Of a stretch of 45,064 bases of DNA, positions 16,104-25,020 are shown in pieces (within the stretch, counting starts at the first letter, position 1; each line of letters begins with the position of its first letter). Origin of the DNA: Mucilaginibacter sp. UBA5151 (GTDB lineage: Bacteria; Bacteroidota; Bacteroidia; Sphingobacteriales; Sphingobacteriaceae); assembly GCA_002413785.1 (NCBI GenBank), contig DHXR01000024.1, forward strand, positions 132,392 to 177,455. The letters are read 5' to 3'. Under the pieces are notes generated by a model, which saw only the letters and a list, made by a program, of their open reading frames with translations, had not been told where the DNA came from and did no database searches. The translations under genes were made by a program, and so were the position numbers.

Positions 16104-16325
16104 CGTTTTTATCGTTACAGTAACCCCCTGTTTGCCTTTCAGGCTGATGCTGTCATCTTTATCAACAGAACCCCCCGGCGCCCTTTCCAAAATATCCATC
16201 GCTGAATTGCCTGCAGCCAAAACGCTGTTTGCCACATTCATTACCGTGCGGTCAATTTTATGTTCTATTAATGGTTTTGATCCTGTAATGGTTACCGTAT
16301 TTAAGGTATGATTACCCGGCAGCAT
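16104..16325 (-). pseudogene. Remnant of a TonB-dependent / outer-membrane beta-barrel receptor
   Basis: About 67 codons on the minus strand read LNTVTITGSKPLIEHKIDR, MNVANSVLAAGNSAMDILER and DDSISLKGKQGVTV. This is the start of the plug region in Bacteroidota outer-membrane beta-barrel (PF14905-type) receptors, which normally exceed 750 aa. The signal peptide and N-terminal domain before it and the whole barrel after it are missing. Homology stops at about 16104-16112, where the intron fragment begins. The open frame through the intron portion has no family resemblance and is not a gene. Confidence 0.8.
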
Positions 16326-16596
16326 TTAAAATTTTGGCAATAACAATCCCATAAGGATTTTTTGCCCTTTTTTTTAACCGGCGATCAACAATACTGATAG
16401 CCGCTCAATACCATTAAAGGTTGTTATTGTATATAAGATGCGATAAAGTGGCCTAAGGTTACAATGGGTTGAAATTTTTATTAAAATTTAAGGTTGACCA
16501 GGCCCAATCCCCATCGCGATAATGAAAGTTGATCGGGCTCCCGGTATTCAGCAACCCAATCAACTACTCACAAAATCAACCCAATCAACTTTAAAA

Positions 16597-18246
16597 TTAT
16601 TGCCCGTTTTGAGTGCTGTCTGCTTTAACGCTGTCTTTTTTTGCTGTAACTATAGTATCAACTTTGCATTGCAGGCCATTATCCGTCATTATAAAGGTTG
16701 CTGTATTTGGATTGTTCTTTTTGTTAGTCTGGTTACAATCGTAAAGGTTTACATCGCGGAGGTAATTATCCAGCTTTTGGTCAATCACCACCTTTGCATT
16801 CACCGGTAGTTTTAAGGTCAGTTCAATTTCTTCATCATGCCATGATATATGCGGCCTCTTACGCAGTGAATAGTCAAACTTAAGAACCGAATCCTGTTGT
16901 GCAAATACATAACTTGTGCTGCCGGCATTATATAGCGCATTATCATAATTGCTTCCCTTGGCGCTGTAAGTTTCAACAAGTACCGGGTATTTTACATCGC
17001 TTTTTTCAATAATGATACTAACACTGCGTGGTTCATTATCATTAAAATTGTTATATCGGTCGTCTATCACCACCATATTACGGAAATGATCTTTAATGTC
17101 CAGCCGCACACTGTCATCATGCGAAAAATATTTTATGTTGTTCAGGTCTATATAATAGGTATTGTTTTTTGCCGGTTTAAGGTTAATCGTTTTTGTGAAC
17201 CGGGCCGATTCCCTGAAATTGGATGAGATCTTTACCGCATAATATATCAGTAAAGATAATGAGCATAGCCAGATGACCAGGAAAACCGTCCCGGTTGATC
17301 TCCCGATATTGCCTACATTAAAAATACCTTTAAGGGTGACTAATATAATGCTGAGCAAAGGTATAAATGCGGCAAAAAATGCGCATACATAAATATTGTC
17401 GGCATGCTCATTAGCAATAATAGTGAAAGGAAAAAAGGCATGCGGGTTGCCGGCGTCAAATCCAATAAATGCAATAAGGCCAACAACTAAGGCAATTGCA
17501 AATCCAAAACAAACCACGAGGATAAAAACGCCGATCATTTTAACAAGTACCCGCCCTGTTCCTGCTAAAAATATCCCCAGGTGATGAAAAAAGTCACCGG
17601 CAAAATCGCGGGCCTTATATACAAAGGGCCGGGCTTCGTTGCCAAAATTGGAAAGGTTTTGTTTTACCGAGCTTAATTCTTCTTCAAAATTCTTCTTAAA
17701 GCCCTGCAGGTTTTGTTTTTCGCCTTTCATAGCCATCCTGTCGGCACGGGTTACCGCTTTTGGAACAATAATCCATAATATACAATATAATAGCATGCCG
17801 CTGCCGCCTATAAATACACAAACCGCAAAAATCAGCCTGATCCAAACGGCGTCGATATCAAAGTAATTGGCAATGCCAGCGCAAACGCCGCCAATCAGGT
17901 GATCGTCCGGGTCGCGGAAAAGCCTGCGGGTTTCGGCTGTGGAGGCAAATGGATTTGTACGCGGTTTCTCTTCCTCATCCGCATTTTCAAAATCGGCTAC
18001 CGAGCCCATTTGTTCAATAACCGCATTTACGTCCTGTTCAACAATTACCTGCTTGTTGTCTTTAGCCAGCAGTTCTGCGAACATTTCGGCAATGCGGTTT
18101 TCAATATCGGTGGTAATCTCAAGGCTATCAGCCGAGTTGGAAAAATGACGTTTTACATCCGTCATATAGTTTTTTAATATTTCGTAGGCCTCTTCTTCTA
18201 TATGGAAGACAATGCCGTTTATATTAATGATAATAGTTTTGTTCAT
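16597..18246 (-). CDS. PspC-domain envelope stress protein
   Basis: Membrane protein of 549 aa. Residues 1-100 are a cytoplasmic domain typical of Bacteroidota PspC proteins (MNKTIIININGIVFHIEEEA). The PspC domain follows at about 106-165 (RRLFRDPDDHLIGGVCAGIA, then a hydrophobic helix and LWIIVPKA). Further helices lie at about 230-270, 290-320 and 330-350, and then a periplasmic beta-rich domain of about 190 residues. It is cotranscribed with padR upstream, 128 bases away, a common pairing in this phylum. It probably helps sense or relieve envelope stress, with PadR as repressor. Confidence 0.85.
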   Translation of the reverse strand: MNKTIIININGIVFHIEEEAYEILKNYMTDVKRHFSNSADSLEITTDIENRIAEMFAELLAKDNKQVIVEQDVNAVIEQMGSVADFENADEEEKPRTNPFASTAETRRLFRDPDDHLIGGVCAGIANYFDIDAVWIRLIFAVCVFIGGSGMLLYCILWIIVPKAVTRADRMAMKGEKQNLQGFKKNFEEELSSVKQNLSNFGNEARPFVYKARDFAGDFFHHLGIFLAGTGRVLVKMIGVFILVVCFGFAIALVVGLIAFIGFDAGNPHAFFPFTIIANEHADNIYVCAFFAAFIPLLSIILVTLKGIFNVGNIGRSTGTVFLVIWLCSLSLLIYYAVKISSNFRESARFTKTINLKPAKNNTYYIDLNNIKYFSHDDSVRLDIKDHFRNMVVIDDRYNNFNDNEPRSVSIIIEKSDVKYPVLVETYSAKGSNYDNALYNAGSTSYVFAQQDSVLKFDYSLRKRPHISWHDEEIELTLKLPVNAKVVIDQKLDNYLRDVNLYDCNQTNKKNNPNTATFIMTDNGLQCKVDTIVTAKKDSVKADSTQNGQ

Positions 18247-18374
18247 GATATTTGGTTCATTAGTTCATTAGTTCACTTGTTCACTTGTTCATTGGTTCAC
18301 TTGTTCATTTGCACATTTGGAATCTGCACATCTGCACATCTGGAATCCGCACATCTTCACATCTGCACATCCGC
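18247..18374. repeat. Two word repeats between padR and pspC
   Basis: Next to pspC (18251-18310) the words TTCATTAGTTCA and TTCACTTGTTCA repeat five to six times. Next to padR (18311-18374) the GTGCAGATGTGCGG words run on the minus strand, the first one starting at the base after the padR TGA. The spacer would be transcribed as a repetitive intercistronic RNA. Confidence 0.8.
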
Positions 18375-18707
18375 TCACTTTCTCTCCCCTATAGCTGTTT
18401 GAACAGCGAATGATAGCTCCTGCCAGGTTTTATCTAATTGTTCAAGCACGTTTTTGCCCTCTTCGGATAAGATATAATACTTTCTTGGTGGCCCCGAAGT
18501 GGACTCAACCCAGTTGTAAGTGAGGAGTCCATTATTTTTTAAACGGGTGAGTAAAGGATACAAAGTGCCCTCAACTACAAGCAGTTGGGCTTTTTTAAGT
18601 TCGGCAATGATGTCCGAAGCATAAGTTTCGCCCTTAGCTATAATGGAAAGTATGCAATACTCCAGTATTCCTTTCCGCATTTGGGTTTGTGTATTTTCAA
18701 CAATCAT
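18375..18707 (-). CDS. PadR-family transcriptional regulator
   Basis: Winged-helix repressor of 110 aa. The family core is clear: MRKGILEYCILSIIAKGETYASDIIAELKK (helices 1-3), LLVVEGTLYPLLTRLKNNGLL (recognition helix), then the wing YNWVESTSGPPRKYYILSEEGK, with a C-terminal dimerisation helix. The short single-helix C-terminus marks the PadR-s2 type. The start is set by a -7 box four bases upstream (leaderless). It likely represses itself and pspC downstream; a candidate operator overlaps its -33 region. Confidence 0.9.
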   Translation of the reverse strand: MIVENTQTQMRKGILEYCILSIIAKGETYASDIIAELKKAQLLVVEGTLYPLLTRLKNNGLLTYNWVESTSGPPRKYYILSEEGKNVLEQLDKTWQELSFAVQTAIGERK

Positions 18708-18711
18708 GTAA

Positions 18712-18747
18712 CAAAGATATATGTTTTAAATTGTATTATGCAATACA
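18712..18747 (-). promoter_or_regulatory. padR promoter with candidate operator
   Basis: On the minus strand a TTG (18743-18741) is followed after 21 bases by TATCTTTG (18719-18712), then four bases to the ATG. Both elements fit the Bacteroidota consensus. The inverted repeat TGTATT-ATGC-AATACA (18732-18747) covers the -33 element, the place expected for an autoregulatory PadR site. Confidence 0.6.
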
Positions 18748-18822
18748 TAGTACTAAAATTATTGCTTTTATTGAAAAAAGTTAGTTTATTTTAAAAAAAA
18801 GTGATGTTTTTGAAGATTTAAC

Positions 18823-18853
18823 TTGACAATTTGATAACGTAACATTACTTTTA
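18823..18853 (+). promoter_or_regulatory. Putative susC promoter
   Basis: TTG (18823-18825), 20-base spacer, then TACTTTTA (18846-18853), seven of eight to TAnnTTTG. This would give a leader of roughly 30-35 bases before the susC ATG at 18893. No operator or regulator gene is seen next to it. Confidence 0.4.
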
Positions 18854-18892
18854 ACATTAATTAACTATTAACTGATCTTATTATTAACAAAC

Positions 18893-21800
18893 ATGAAAAA
18901 ACTTCTACTAGTAAGTTTGTGTTTCCTGATGTTATGCACAGCACAGGTATATGCACAAAACCGTACAGTTACTGGTACGGTTACGGCCACAGATGATGGC
19001 CTGCCCATTACGGGAGTAACAGTAAAGGTAAAGGGTACCAATGTCGGTATGCAAACAAACACAGCAGGTAAATATACCTTGTCTGTACCTCAAAACGCCA
19101 CTTTGGTGTTTAGCTTTATCGGTTACCAAACAGTACAGTTACCGGTAACAGGCGCTGTGTTAAACGTAGCGCTCACCGTAACAAGCAATGAGCTTGGCGA
19201 GGTTGTGGTAACAACAGCCATGGGGGTTAAACAACCCGAAAGATCATTAGGCTATTCTACTGCAAAGGTTACTGCTAAGGAGTTAACAGCCACTGATGCT
19301 ACTAACCTTGCCAATGGTTTAACCGCAAAGGTTGCAGGCCTGGGTATTTACACCCTTAATAATGGTGTAGATCCTACTGTTAACATTGTTCTTCGCGGTA
19401 ACCGCTCCCTTGAAGGTAATAACGACGCGTTAATCGTTGTTGATGGTGTTCCAATTCCGGGAGCTACCGTTTCATCCATTAACCCCAACGATGTTGCTGA
19501 TATTACAATCTTAAAAGGCGCTGGTTCAGCCGCTTTGTATGGTTCGGAAGCATCAAACGGCGCGGTACTGATTACCACTAAAAGAGGAACCGGTGATGGT
19601 AAACCGGTAATTATTTACCAGCAATCTTTCCAGTTTGAGAATGTCGCGTTTTATCCGAAATTACAAACAGGGTTTGGTACTTATGGCGGTGAAACCAGCT
19701 ACAGGGTACCGGGAACCGATAACTTTTTACCGGGAGTTGACCCATTAACCCAGCAGCCTGCCTACATTCCATACGAAAACCAGGAATACGGCCCTGCTTA
19801 TAACGGCCAGATGGTACCAATCGGCGCCCCTGCCGGAAGCGCGACAGGCCCGATTCAAATGGTGAAATATTCCCCTTACCCAGTAAGCCCTATCAAACAA
19901 TTTTTTGTTACAGGCTATACCGAGCAAAATGACATATCCTTTTCACAGGGTGATGCAAAGAACTCTTTTTATATTTCGGCCCAAAACGCTTACAGAACAA
20001 CTGTAGTGCCAAATGATAAAAATATAAAAAATGCTTTTAGCTTAAGAGGTCACCGCACTTATGGCATCTTCTCTGCAGATTATTCCCTGGGTTATACCAA
20101 AACCCAGATAAGCAGCTATAATGATGCTAACACCAACGGTTTTACAGGAAGTTTTGTAACCAACGCGGGAGCCAACGACTTGTACTCTTCCATCTTACAG
20201 TTGCCGGCTGACTTAAACCTTTCAACTATTAAGAACCCGAATAATAGCTTATATGGTAACCCAAATGACTTTTATGATGCTTATGCTATCAATCCTTACT
20301 GGGTGATTGATAATTCAAGAAGAGAAGTTAACAGGGATGTTTTACTATCACAGTTAAAATTAAGACTTGAACCTACCAAGTGGCTTGATGTAAGCTACCA
20401 AATATCAGACAACTTTGGTATCAACCAGGAAAAAGACACAAGGGCTGAGGTTAATTTTTCACCTTATGCTCTCGGCGATTATTTCAGCGCCGGCAACGTA
20501 GCGTCAGGTTTCTCATCAACAGGAAAAGCCCCTGGCGCCGTGCAGGATTATTATGCTTACGGCGATGGTAACGGCCTTGTTGGCGGCGGCGCTAACCCCG
20601 GTTATTCACGTATACAAGGTGATGCGGTTTTAGATTTCCATAAAACATTTTTTCAGAATTTTAATACCCGCCTGATCGTTGGTAATTCAATTCGCCAGCA
20701 GTATTTAAAAGAAATGCTAACAGGCAGCAATAGTTTACTGTTACCGGGTTATTACAATATCAACGCTATTGGCGGTACTGTAAATGCCAGCGAGTATGAA
20801 GCTACCGTACGTAATATATCTTATTACGGCGACCTGAACCTGGGTTGGAAAAACTTTATAACATTGGATGCTACGTTAAGAAATGAGCAGGATTCAAGGT
20901 TATCAAAGGCCGAACGTAGTTTTTATTATCCTTCAGTAAAGCTGGCATTTATCCCTACGGATGCTATACCAGGTTTAAAGGACAACAAAATTTTAAATTA
21001 TGCTAAACTTTACGCGTCATTCAGCCGTGTAGGTAATATCGCTATCGGCCCTTATCAAATTAATAACATTTATACATTAACCCCCGGTTTCCCTTATGGT
21101 TCACTGGGTGGCCTAAGCGCGTATACTGAAAATTACAGCTCTACTTTAAGGCCTGAATTAACCAGTGAAATTGAATTGGGCGCCGAGCTTTCATTTTTCG
21201 AAAGCCGGTTGGCTGTAAATGCTACTTATTATGACCAGCATGTTACCAACCAAACTTTACCTATCGGTACTTCAATAACCACCGGTTATAGTTCAACATT
21301 AACTAATATCGGTGAAACCGAATCATCAGGTTTGGAATTCCAGGTAACAGGCGATATCTTAACACAAGCCAAAAATAAATTTGGTTTCAGGTTAGGCGCC
21401 AATCTTTCTATCAACAACTCCAAGGTAATATCCTTAATAAGCGGTTCTAATTCCCTGTATTTGGGCAATAACCAATACGCGGTTGTAGGCCAGCCTTTTC
21501 CAATGTTAAAGGGAACCGATTTCGTTCGCTCTCCTTCGGGCCAGGTTGTTGTTGACCCCAATACAGGTTATCCAAGCAGTGCCCAGGCATTAACAAACTA
21601 TGGCAGGACATCACCTAAATATAACTTTGGTATAACCCCATCTTTTAGTTATAAGTTTATTTCCCTATCGGCTGTTGCCGAATACCGCGGAGGAAATGTT
21701 GTTTACAATGGCATTGGCGGAACATTAACATTCACCGGAGCCGGCTTTACTTCAGCTGAAGCAGGCCGCCAGGTTTTTGTTTATCCAAACTCTGTAATTC

Positions 21801-22168
21801 AAACCGCACCGGGTGTATATAAACAAAATACAAATGTAAACGTTGTGAACGGTAATTACGGTTTCTGGCAGTCTTCCGCGTACAGCGGCACTATGCAACC
21901 ATTTGTATCAAGCGGCGCATTCTGGACTATCAGGGAGGTTGATTTAGCATTTAATCTGGACCGGTTTATTAAACAAAGTAAATTCGTCAAAGGAGCTACA
22001 TTTTCTTTAACAGGACGTAACCTGTTTTTATGGGTGCCTAAGAGCAATCCATGGACCGATCCTGAATTTTCAAATGAAACTCCGGGAAGTAGCCTTGCGG
22101 GTGTAAACAGCACCGGCCAAACCCCTGGTACCAGGATATTTGGAGGAAGCCTTAAACTAACGTTCTAA
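18893..22168 (+). CDS. SusC/RagA-family TonB-linked outer-membrane transporter
   Basis: TonB-dependent importer of 1091 aa that would form a lidded channel with its SusD partner for glycans or peptides. Order: signal peptide ending VYAQ (residue 22); CarboxypepD_reg domain at about 24-100 (VTGTVTATDDGLPITGVTVK, VVFSFIGYQTV-like); SusC signature segment ELGEVVVTTAMGVKQ; plug domain about 110-230 (VRG-type VLRGNRSLEGNNDALIVVDG, ITILKGAGSAALYGSEASNG); then a barrel to the C-terminal strand GGSLKLTF. It is first in an operon with SusD and a DUF1735 lipoprotein. No glycoside hydrolase or ECF/FecR pair is nearby, so the substrate is open. Confidence 0.95.
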   Translation: MKKLLLVSLCFLMLCTAQVYAQNRTVTGTVTATDDGLPITGVTVKVKGTNVGMQTNTAGKYTLSVPQNATLVFSFIGYQTVQLPVTGAVLNVALTVTSNELGEVVVTTAMGVKQPERSLGYSTAKVTAKELTATDATNLANGLTAKVAGLGIYTLNNGVDPTVNIVLRGNRSLEGNNDALIVVDGVPIPGATVSSINPNDVADITILKGAGSAALYGSEASNGAVLITTKRGTGDGKPVIIYQQSFQFENVAFYPKLQTGFGTYGGETSYRVPGTDNFLPGVDPLTQQPAYIPYENQEYGPAYNGQMVPIGAPAGSATGPIQMVKYSPYPVSPIKQFFVTGYTEQNDISFSQGDAKNSFYISAQNAYRTTVVPNDKNIKNAFSLRGHRTYGIFSADYSLGYTKTQISSYNDANTNGFTGSFVTNAGANDLYSSILQLPADLNLSTIKNPNNSLYGNPNDFYDAYAINPYWVIDNSRREVNRDVLLSQLKLRLEPTKWLDVSYQISDNFGINQEKDTRAEVNFSPYALGDYFSAGNVASGFSSTGKAPGAVQDYYAYGDGNGLVGGGANPGYSRIQGDAVLDFHKTFFQNFNTRLIVGNSIRQQYLKEMLTGSNSLLLPGYYNINAIGGTVNASEYEATVRNISYYGDLNLGWKNFITLDATLRNEQDSRLSKAERSFYYPSVKLAFIPTDAIPGLKDNKILNYAKLYASFSRVGNIAIGPYQINNIYTLTPGFPYGSLGGLSAYTENYSSTLRPELTSEIELGAELSFFESRLAVNATYYDQHVTNQTLPIGTSITTGYSSTLTNIGETESSGLEFQVTGDILTQAKNKFGFRLGANLSINNSKVISLISGSNSLYLGNNQYAVVGQPFPMLKGTDFVRSPSGQVVVDPNTGYPSSAQALTNYGRTSPKYNFGITPSFSYKFISLSAVAEYRGGNVVYNGIGGTLTFTGAGFTSAEAGRQVFVYPNSVIQTAPGVYKQNTNVNVVNGNYGFWQSSAYSGTMQPFVSSGAFWTIREVDLAFNLDRFIKQSKFVKGATFSLTGRNLFLWVPKSNPWTDPEFSNETPGSSLAGVNSTGQTPGTRIFGGSLKLTF

Positions 22169-22185
22169 TTTAAATAAATAGAGAG

Positions 22186-23721
22186 ATGAAAAAATATATT
22201 TTAATTATAGCAATGTTTTTTACGATCGGCATTTCCGGTTGTAAAAAAGATTTTCTGAGCCTGGAGGTTAATCCGAACCAACCCTCTGTTTCGCCCCCCC
22301 AGCTCACATTATCAGGTGCATTAGTTGTTGCAGCGGCAATAGTTAATGAGAATTACTCAGAGTATGGTTGTTGGGTAGGGTATTGGACACCCAGTGGTAA
22401 CTATGTGCCAAACGGTTCATTACAGCAATTCCAGATTACCAACACCGCTTATACAGGAGTATGGACAAGCCTTTACCAGAATTTAACAAATTTCAATAAC
22501 CTGCAAAAGTCTTCGGCGGCAACCGCGGGAATGGGCAACTTCCAGGCTATTGCCATGATCATGAAAGCTTTTGATTTTGAGCAATTAGTTGATCAGTTTG
22601 GCGATGTGCCATACAGCCAGGCTTTCCAGCCTTCAAGTATCCTTTTCCCTGCTTATGATAAGCAACAGGCTATTTATAACGACCTGGTGAAACAATTAGA
22701 CGCTGCTATCAACCTGATCAAGGCTAATCCAAGCGCTACAAATCCGGGAGCTTCAGATGTTGTTTTTGGCGGGGTTATGGCCAATTGGCAGAGATTTGCA
22801 AATACGCTTAAACTGCGCATTGCAATACGTCAAAGCACTCAAGTCCCAGGCAATACTGCTTCAACCGACCTTGCATCGACTGTAGGTCCCGGTTACCCAG
22901 TCCCAGCTTACCTTGATGACACCCAGGACGCAGAAGTAAATCCGGGCTACTCCCAGTCACTGTCATTTGGTAACAGCCAGGAAAGTCCTTTTTGGGCCGA
23001 ATACGGCTATGATACTAATGGCAACCCTACCTTTGGTAACGTGTACTACAGGGGCAATAACTTTTTTATCAACACATTAAATAACTTTAATGACCCCAGG
23101 ATAAACGCTATTTATACGCCGACAACCGGGTCAAACGGAACGGAGATTTTAGGAAATACTTTTGGTGACGTCATAACAACGCAAAGTAACCCTAATACCA
23201 GCGCTCCTGGCCCGGGTTTATTGCAATCGGTATCACAAAGCGCTGTACTTATTTCATCGGCCGAGGCATGTTTTTTACTCTCCGAAGGCGTTCTTGATGG
23301 TTACATCACCAGCGGAACAGCAAAGGATTATTATCAGCGCGGCATTACGGCTTCGTTTGTCAGGCTAAACACTGGCGCTACAGCAGCAGCTTCAGCAGCA
23401 TTAGCTGTCACTTATTATGGCCAGGAGATTAAGAATGTTGGATGGGCCTCGTCATCAGCTAATTATCGGGAAGCTATTATTTATCAAAAATGGATTGCGC
23501 TGGTAGGTTATAGCAACCTGGAAGCTTATTTGGAATTCCAGAGAACAGGCTTTCCAATTCTGCCAAGCCCTATATCGATAGACCCGGCAGCTGTATCAAC
23601 TTTTGCTCCGATCAGGCAATATTATCCGCTAAGTGAACTTACCTCAAATCCAAATAATGTGGCAAAAGAGGGTACGATAAACATTTTTACAACCAATATA
23701 TTTTGGGAACCTAAAAAATAA
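22186..23721 (+). CDS. SusD/RagB-family nutrient-binding lipoprotein
   Basis: Surface lipoprotein of 511 aa that caps the SusC channel. Signal peptide with lipobox IGISGC (Cys19), followed by KKDFLSLEVNPNQPS, as in SusD-like (SusD-like_2) proteins. TPR-like helical segments are visible (NYSEYGCWVGYW, GNFQAIAMIMKAFDFEQLVDQFGDVPYS). DFEQLVDQFGDVPYSQA is a strong family signature. It starts 17 bases after the susC stop, so co-transcription is very likely. Confidence 0.94.
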   Translation: MKKYILIIAMFFTIGISGCKKDFLSLEVNPNQPSVSPPQLTLSGALVVAAAIVNENYSEYGCWVGYWTPSGNYVPNGSLQQFQITNTAYTGVWTSLYQNLTNFNNLQKSSAATAGMGNFQAIAMIMKAFDFEQLVDQFGDVPYSQAFQPSSILFPAYDKQQAIYNDLVKQLDAAINLIKANPSATNPGASDVVFGGVMANWQRFANTLKLRIAIRQSTQVPGNTASTDLASTVGPGYPVPAYLDDTQDAEVNPGYSQSLSFGNSQESPFWAEYGYDTNGNPTFGNVYYRGNNFFINTLNNFNDPRINAIYTPTTGSNGTEILGNTFGDVITTQSNPNTSAPGPGLLQSVSQSAVLISSAEACFLLSEGVLDGYITSGTAKDYYQRGITASFVRLNTGATAAASAALAVTYYGQEIKNVGWASSSANYREAIIYQKWIALVGYSNLEAYLEFQRTGFPILPSPISIDPAAVSTFAPIRQYYPLSELTSNPNNVAKEGTINIFTTNIFWEPKK

Positions 23722-23728
23722 AAAGAAA

Positions 23729-24667
23729 ATGAAAAAGAAAATAATTTTAATACCCACCATCTTGCTTTCGGCGGCTGTACTTAGCTTAAGTTCATGTCTT
23801 AAAGATAGCAGGTATGTAGATTTCAGCAAGGGTGGATCTATTGTGGAATTCCCAACGGGAGGACAAGTGAATTTTAGCGGTGATGCCGTTACCGCATCGG
23901 GAGATACCATTGTACAGCAGTTTGCCGTAACTGTTGCGTCGCCAACAGTGCCTACCACCGCTACTACCGTAACATTTAGCGTTGATGACCCTGCGGTAGT
24001 TACCGCGTATGTCCTGGCTAATCCTGCGGTATCTTATTTACCGGTGCCAGCCAATGCTTATGTATATACGCAAACTTCGGTGACTATTCCGGGAGGTCAG
24101 CGGTCCGCAATTTTAACGGTTACCTTTTATAAAAACCTGCTTGACGCTTCAAAAAGCTATATGCTTCCGATTGCGATCAAAAGCGCGGGCGGCCTGAACA
24201 TCAGCGGCAATATGGGTATCCATTATTTCCACTTTATCGGGAATGATTTTGCCGGCGCTTATGAGCATTATTTCGACAGGTGGTCAGTGGCGGATACAAC
24301 CGTTGCCTCTCAACATGGTTACAACCACGTTGATGAAGGCGCAATTACTGCCTCACCGATTACTCCTACCGAATTTGTCGTTAACTCAAGTTACTATACG
24401 GGGATCCCGATGCATGTTACCTTTACAAAAACCGGCACAGGCGCAACGGCAACGTATTCAAATTTCAACGTTTTCATAACTGCTGCCGATATTGCCAATT
24501 ACTTTACCCCTGGCGGTGTAGTATTGGCTACTCAGCCAACGATAAGGTCTTTGCACTTTAACTATGACCCGAATCAGCAATATACGTATGCTCAGTCATT
24601 ACTATTGTTTAGGTTCTATTACACAACGGCATCCCGAGCTGTTATTGATGATTATGTTCATCTTTAA
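23729..24667 (+). CDS. DUF1735-type surface lipoprotein
   Basis: Lipoprotein of 312 aa; lipobox LSLSSC (Cys22). The N-terminal half (about 40-150) is a DUF1735-like Ig domain: FSVDDPAVVTAYV, VTIPGGQRSAILTVTFYKN and LLDASKSYMLPIAIKSAGG are typical. The C-terminal half (about 165-312), beginning GAYEHYFDRWSV, is beta-rich and may bind ligand. It follows susD by seven bases. Such proteins often serve as additional surface binding proteins of SusCD loci; the ligand cannot be read. Confidence 0.85.
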   Translation: MKKKIILIPTILLSAAVLSLSSCLKDSRYVDFSKGGSIVEFPTGGQVNFSGDAVTASGDTIVQQFAVTVASPTVPTTATTVTFSVDDPAVVTAYVLANPAVSYLPVPANAYVYTQTSVTIPGGQRSAILTVTFYKNLLDASKSYMLPIAIKSAGGLNISGNMGIHYFHFIGNDFAGAYEHYFDRWSVADTTVASQHGYNHVDEGAITASPITPTEFVVNSSYYTGIPMHVTFTKTGTGATATYSNFNVFITAADIANYFTPGGVVLATQPTIRSLHFNYDPNQQYTYAQSLLLFRFYYTTASRAVIDDYVHL

Positions 24668-24688
24668 AGTATAAAAGCTTTATATGAT

Positions 24689-24725
24689 AAAGAGGCTGCC
24701 TTTGAAATGGCAGCCTCTTTTTTTT
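24689..24725 (+). terminator. Intrinsic terminator of the susCD operon
   Basis: AAAGAGGCTGCC (24689-24700) pairs perfectly with GGCAGCCTCTTT (24709-24720) across loop TTTGAAAT, and the T run continues to 24725. Confidence 0.92.
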
Positions 24726-24770
24726 ATGTGTAAACTTAATAAGCTTGTACAAAGTGATAATTTGAAATTA

Positions 24771-24825
24771 TATAAAAAGGCTAAAAGCTGAATGCACAAA
24801 GCAGAAAGCTTTTAGCCTTTTTATA
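24771..24825. repeat. Perfect 19-bp inverted repeat
   Basis: TATAAAAAGGCTAAAAGCT (24771-24789) and its exact complement (24807-24825) have a 17-base loop. The T-rich distal arm on either strand would make it a bidirectional terminator; it lies 46 bases past the susCD terminator. The rest of 24826-25020 is AT-rich with no gene seen. Confidence 0.75.
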
Positions 24826-25020
24826 ATAAATATATTTTACAAATCAATTTCACAATATAATATCAAGTCGTACGTTTACATTCATATTATTTACAAATAA
24901 GTATAAAAACGAATTAAAGGTCCTAAACTTTAGCATTTAAGTTATTTTCATTTGTAATATTATTGCTGATAATAATAGTTCAATCATTCGGTTTTTTATG
25001 ATAAATCAATTTTAATATTT

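Noticed and set aside
18251..18310. Tandem TTCACTTGTTCA words as a protein-coding or phase-variable tract
   Set aside because: It lies between padR and pspC, is irregular in unit length and sits in no reading frame with a supported start.
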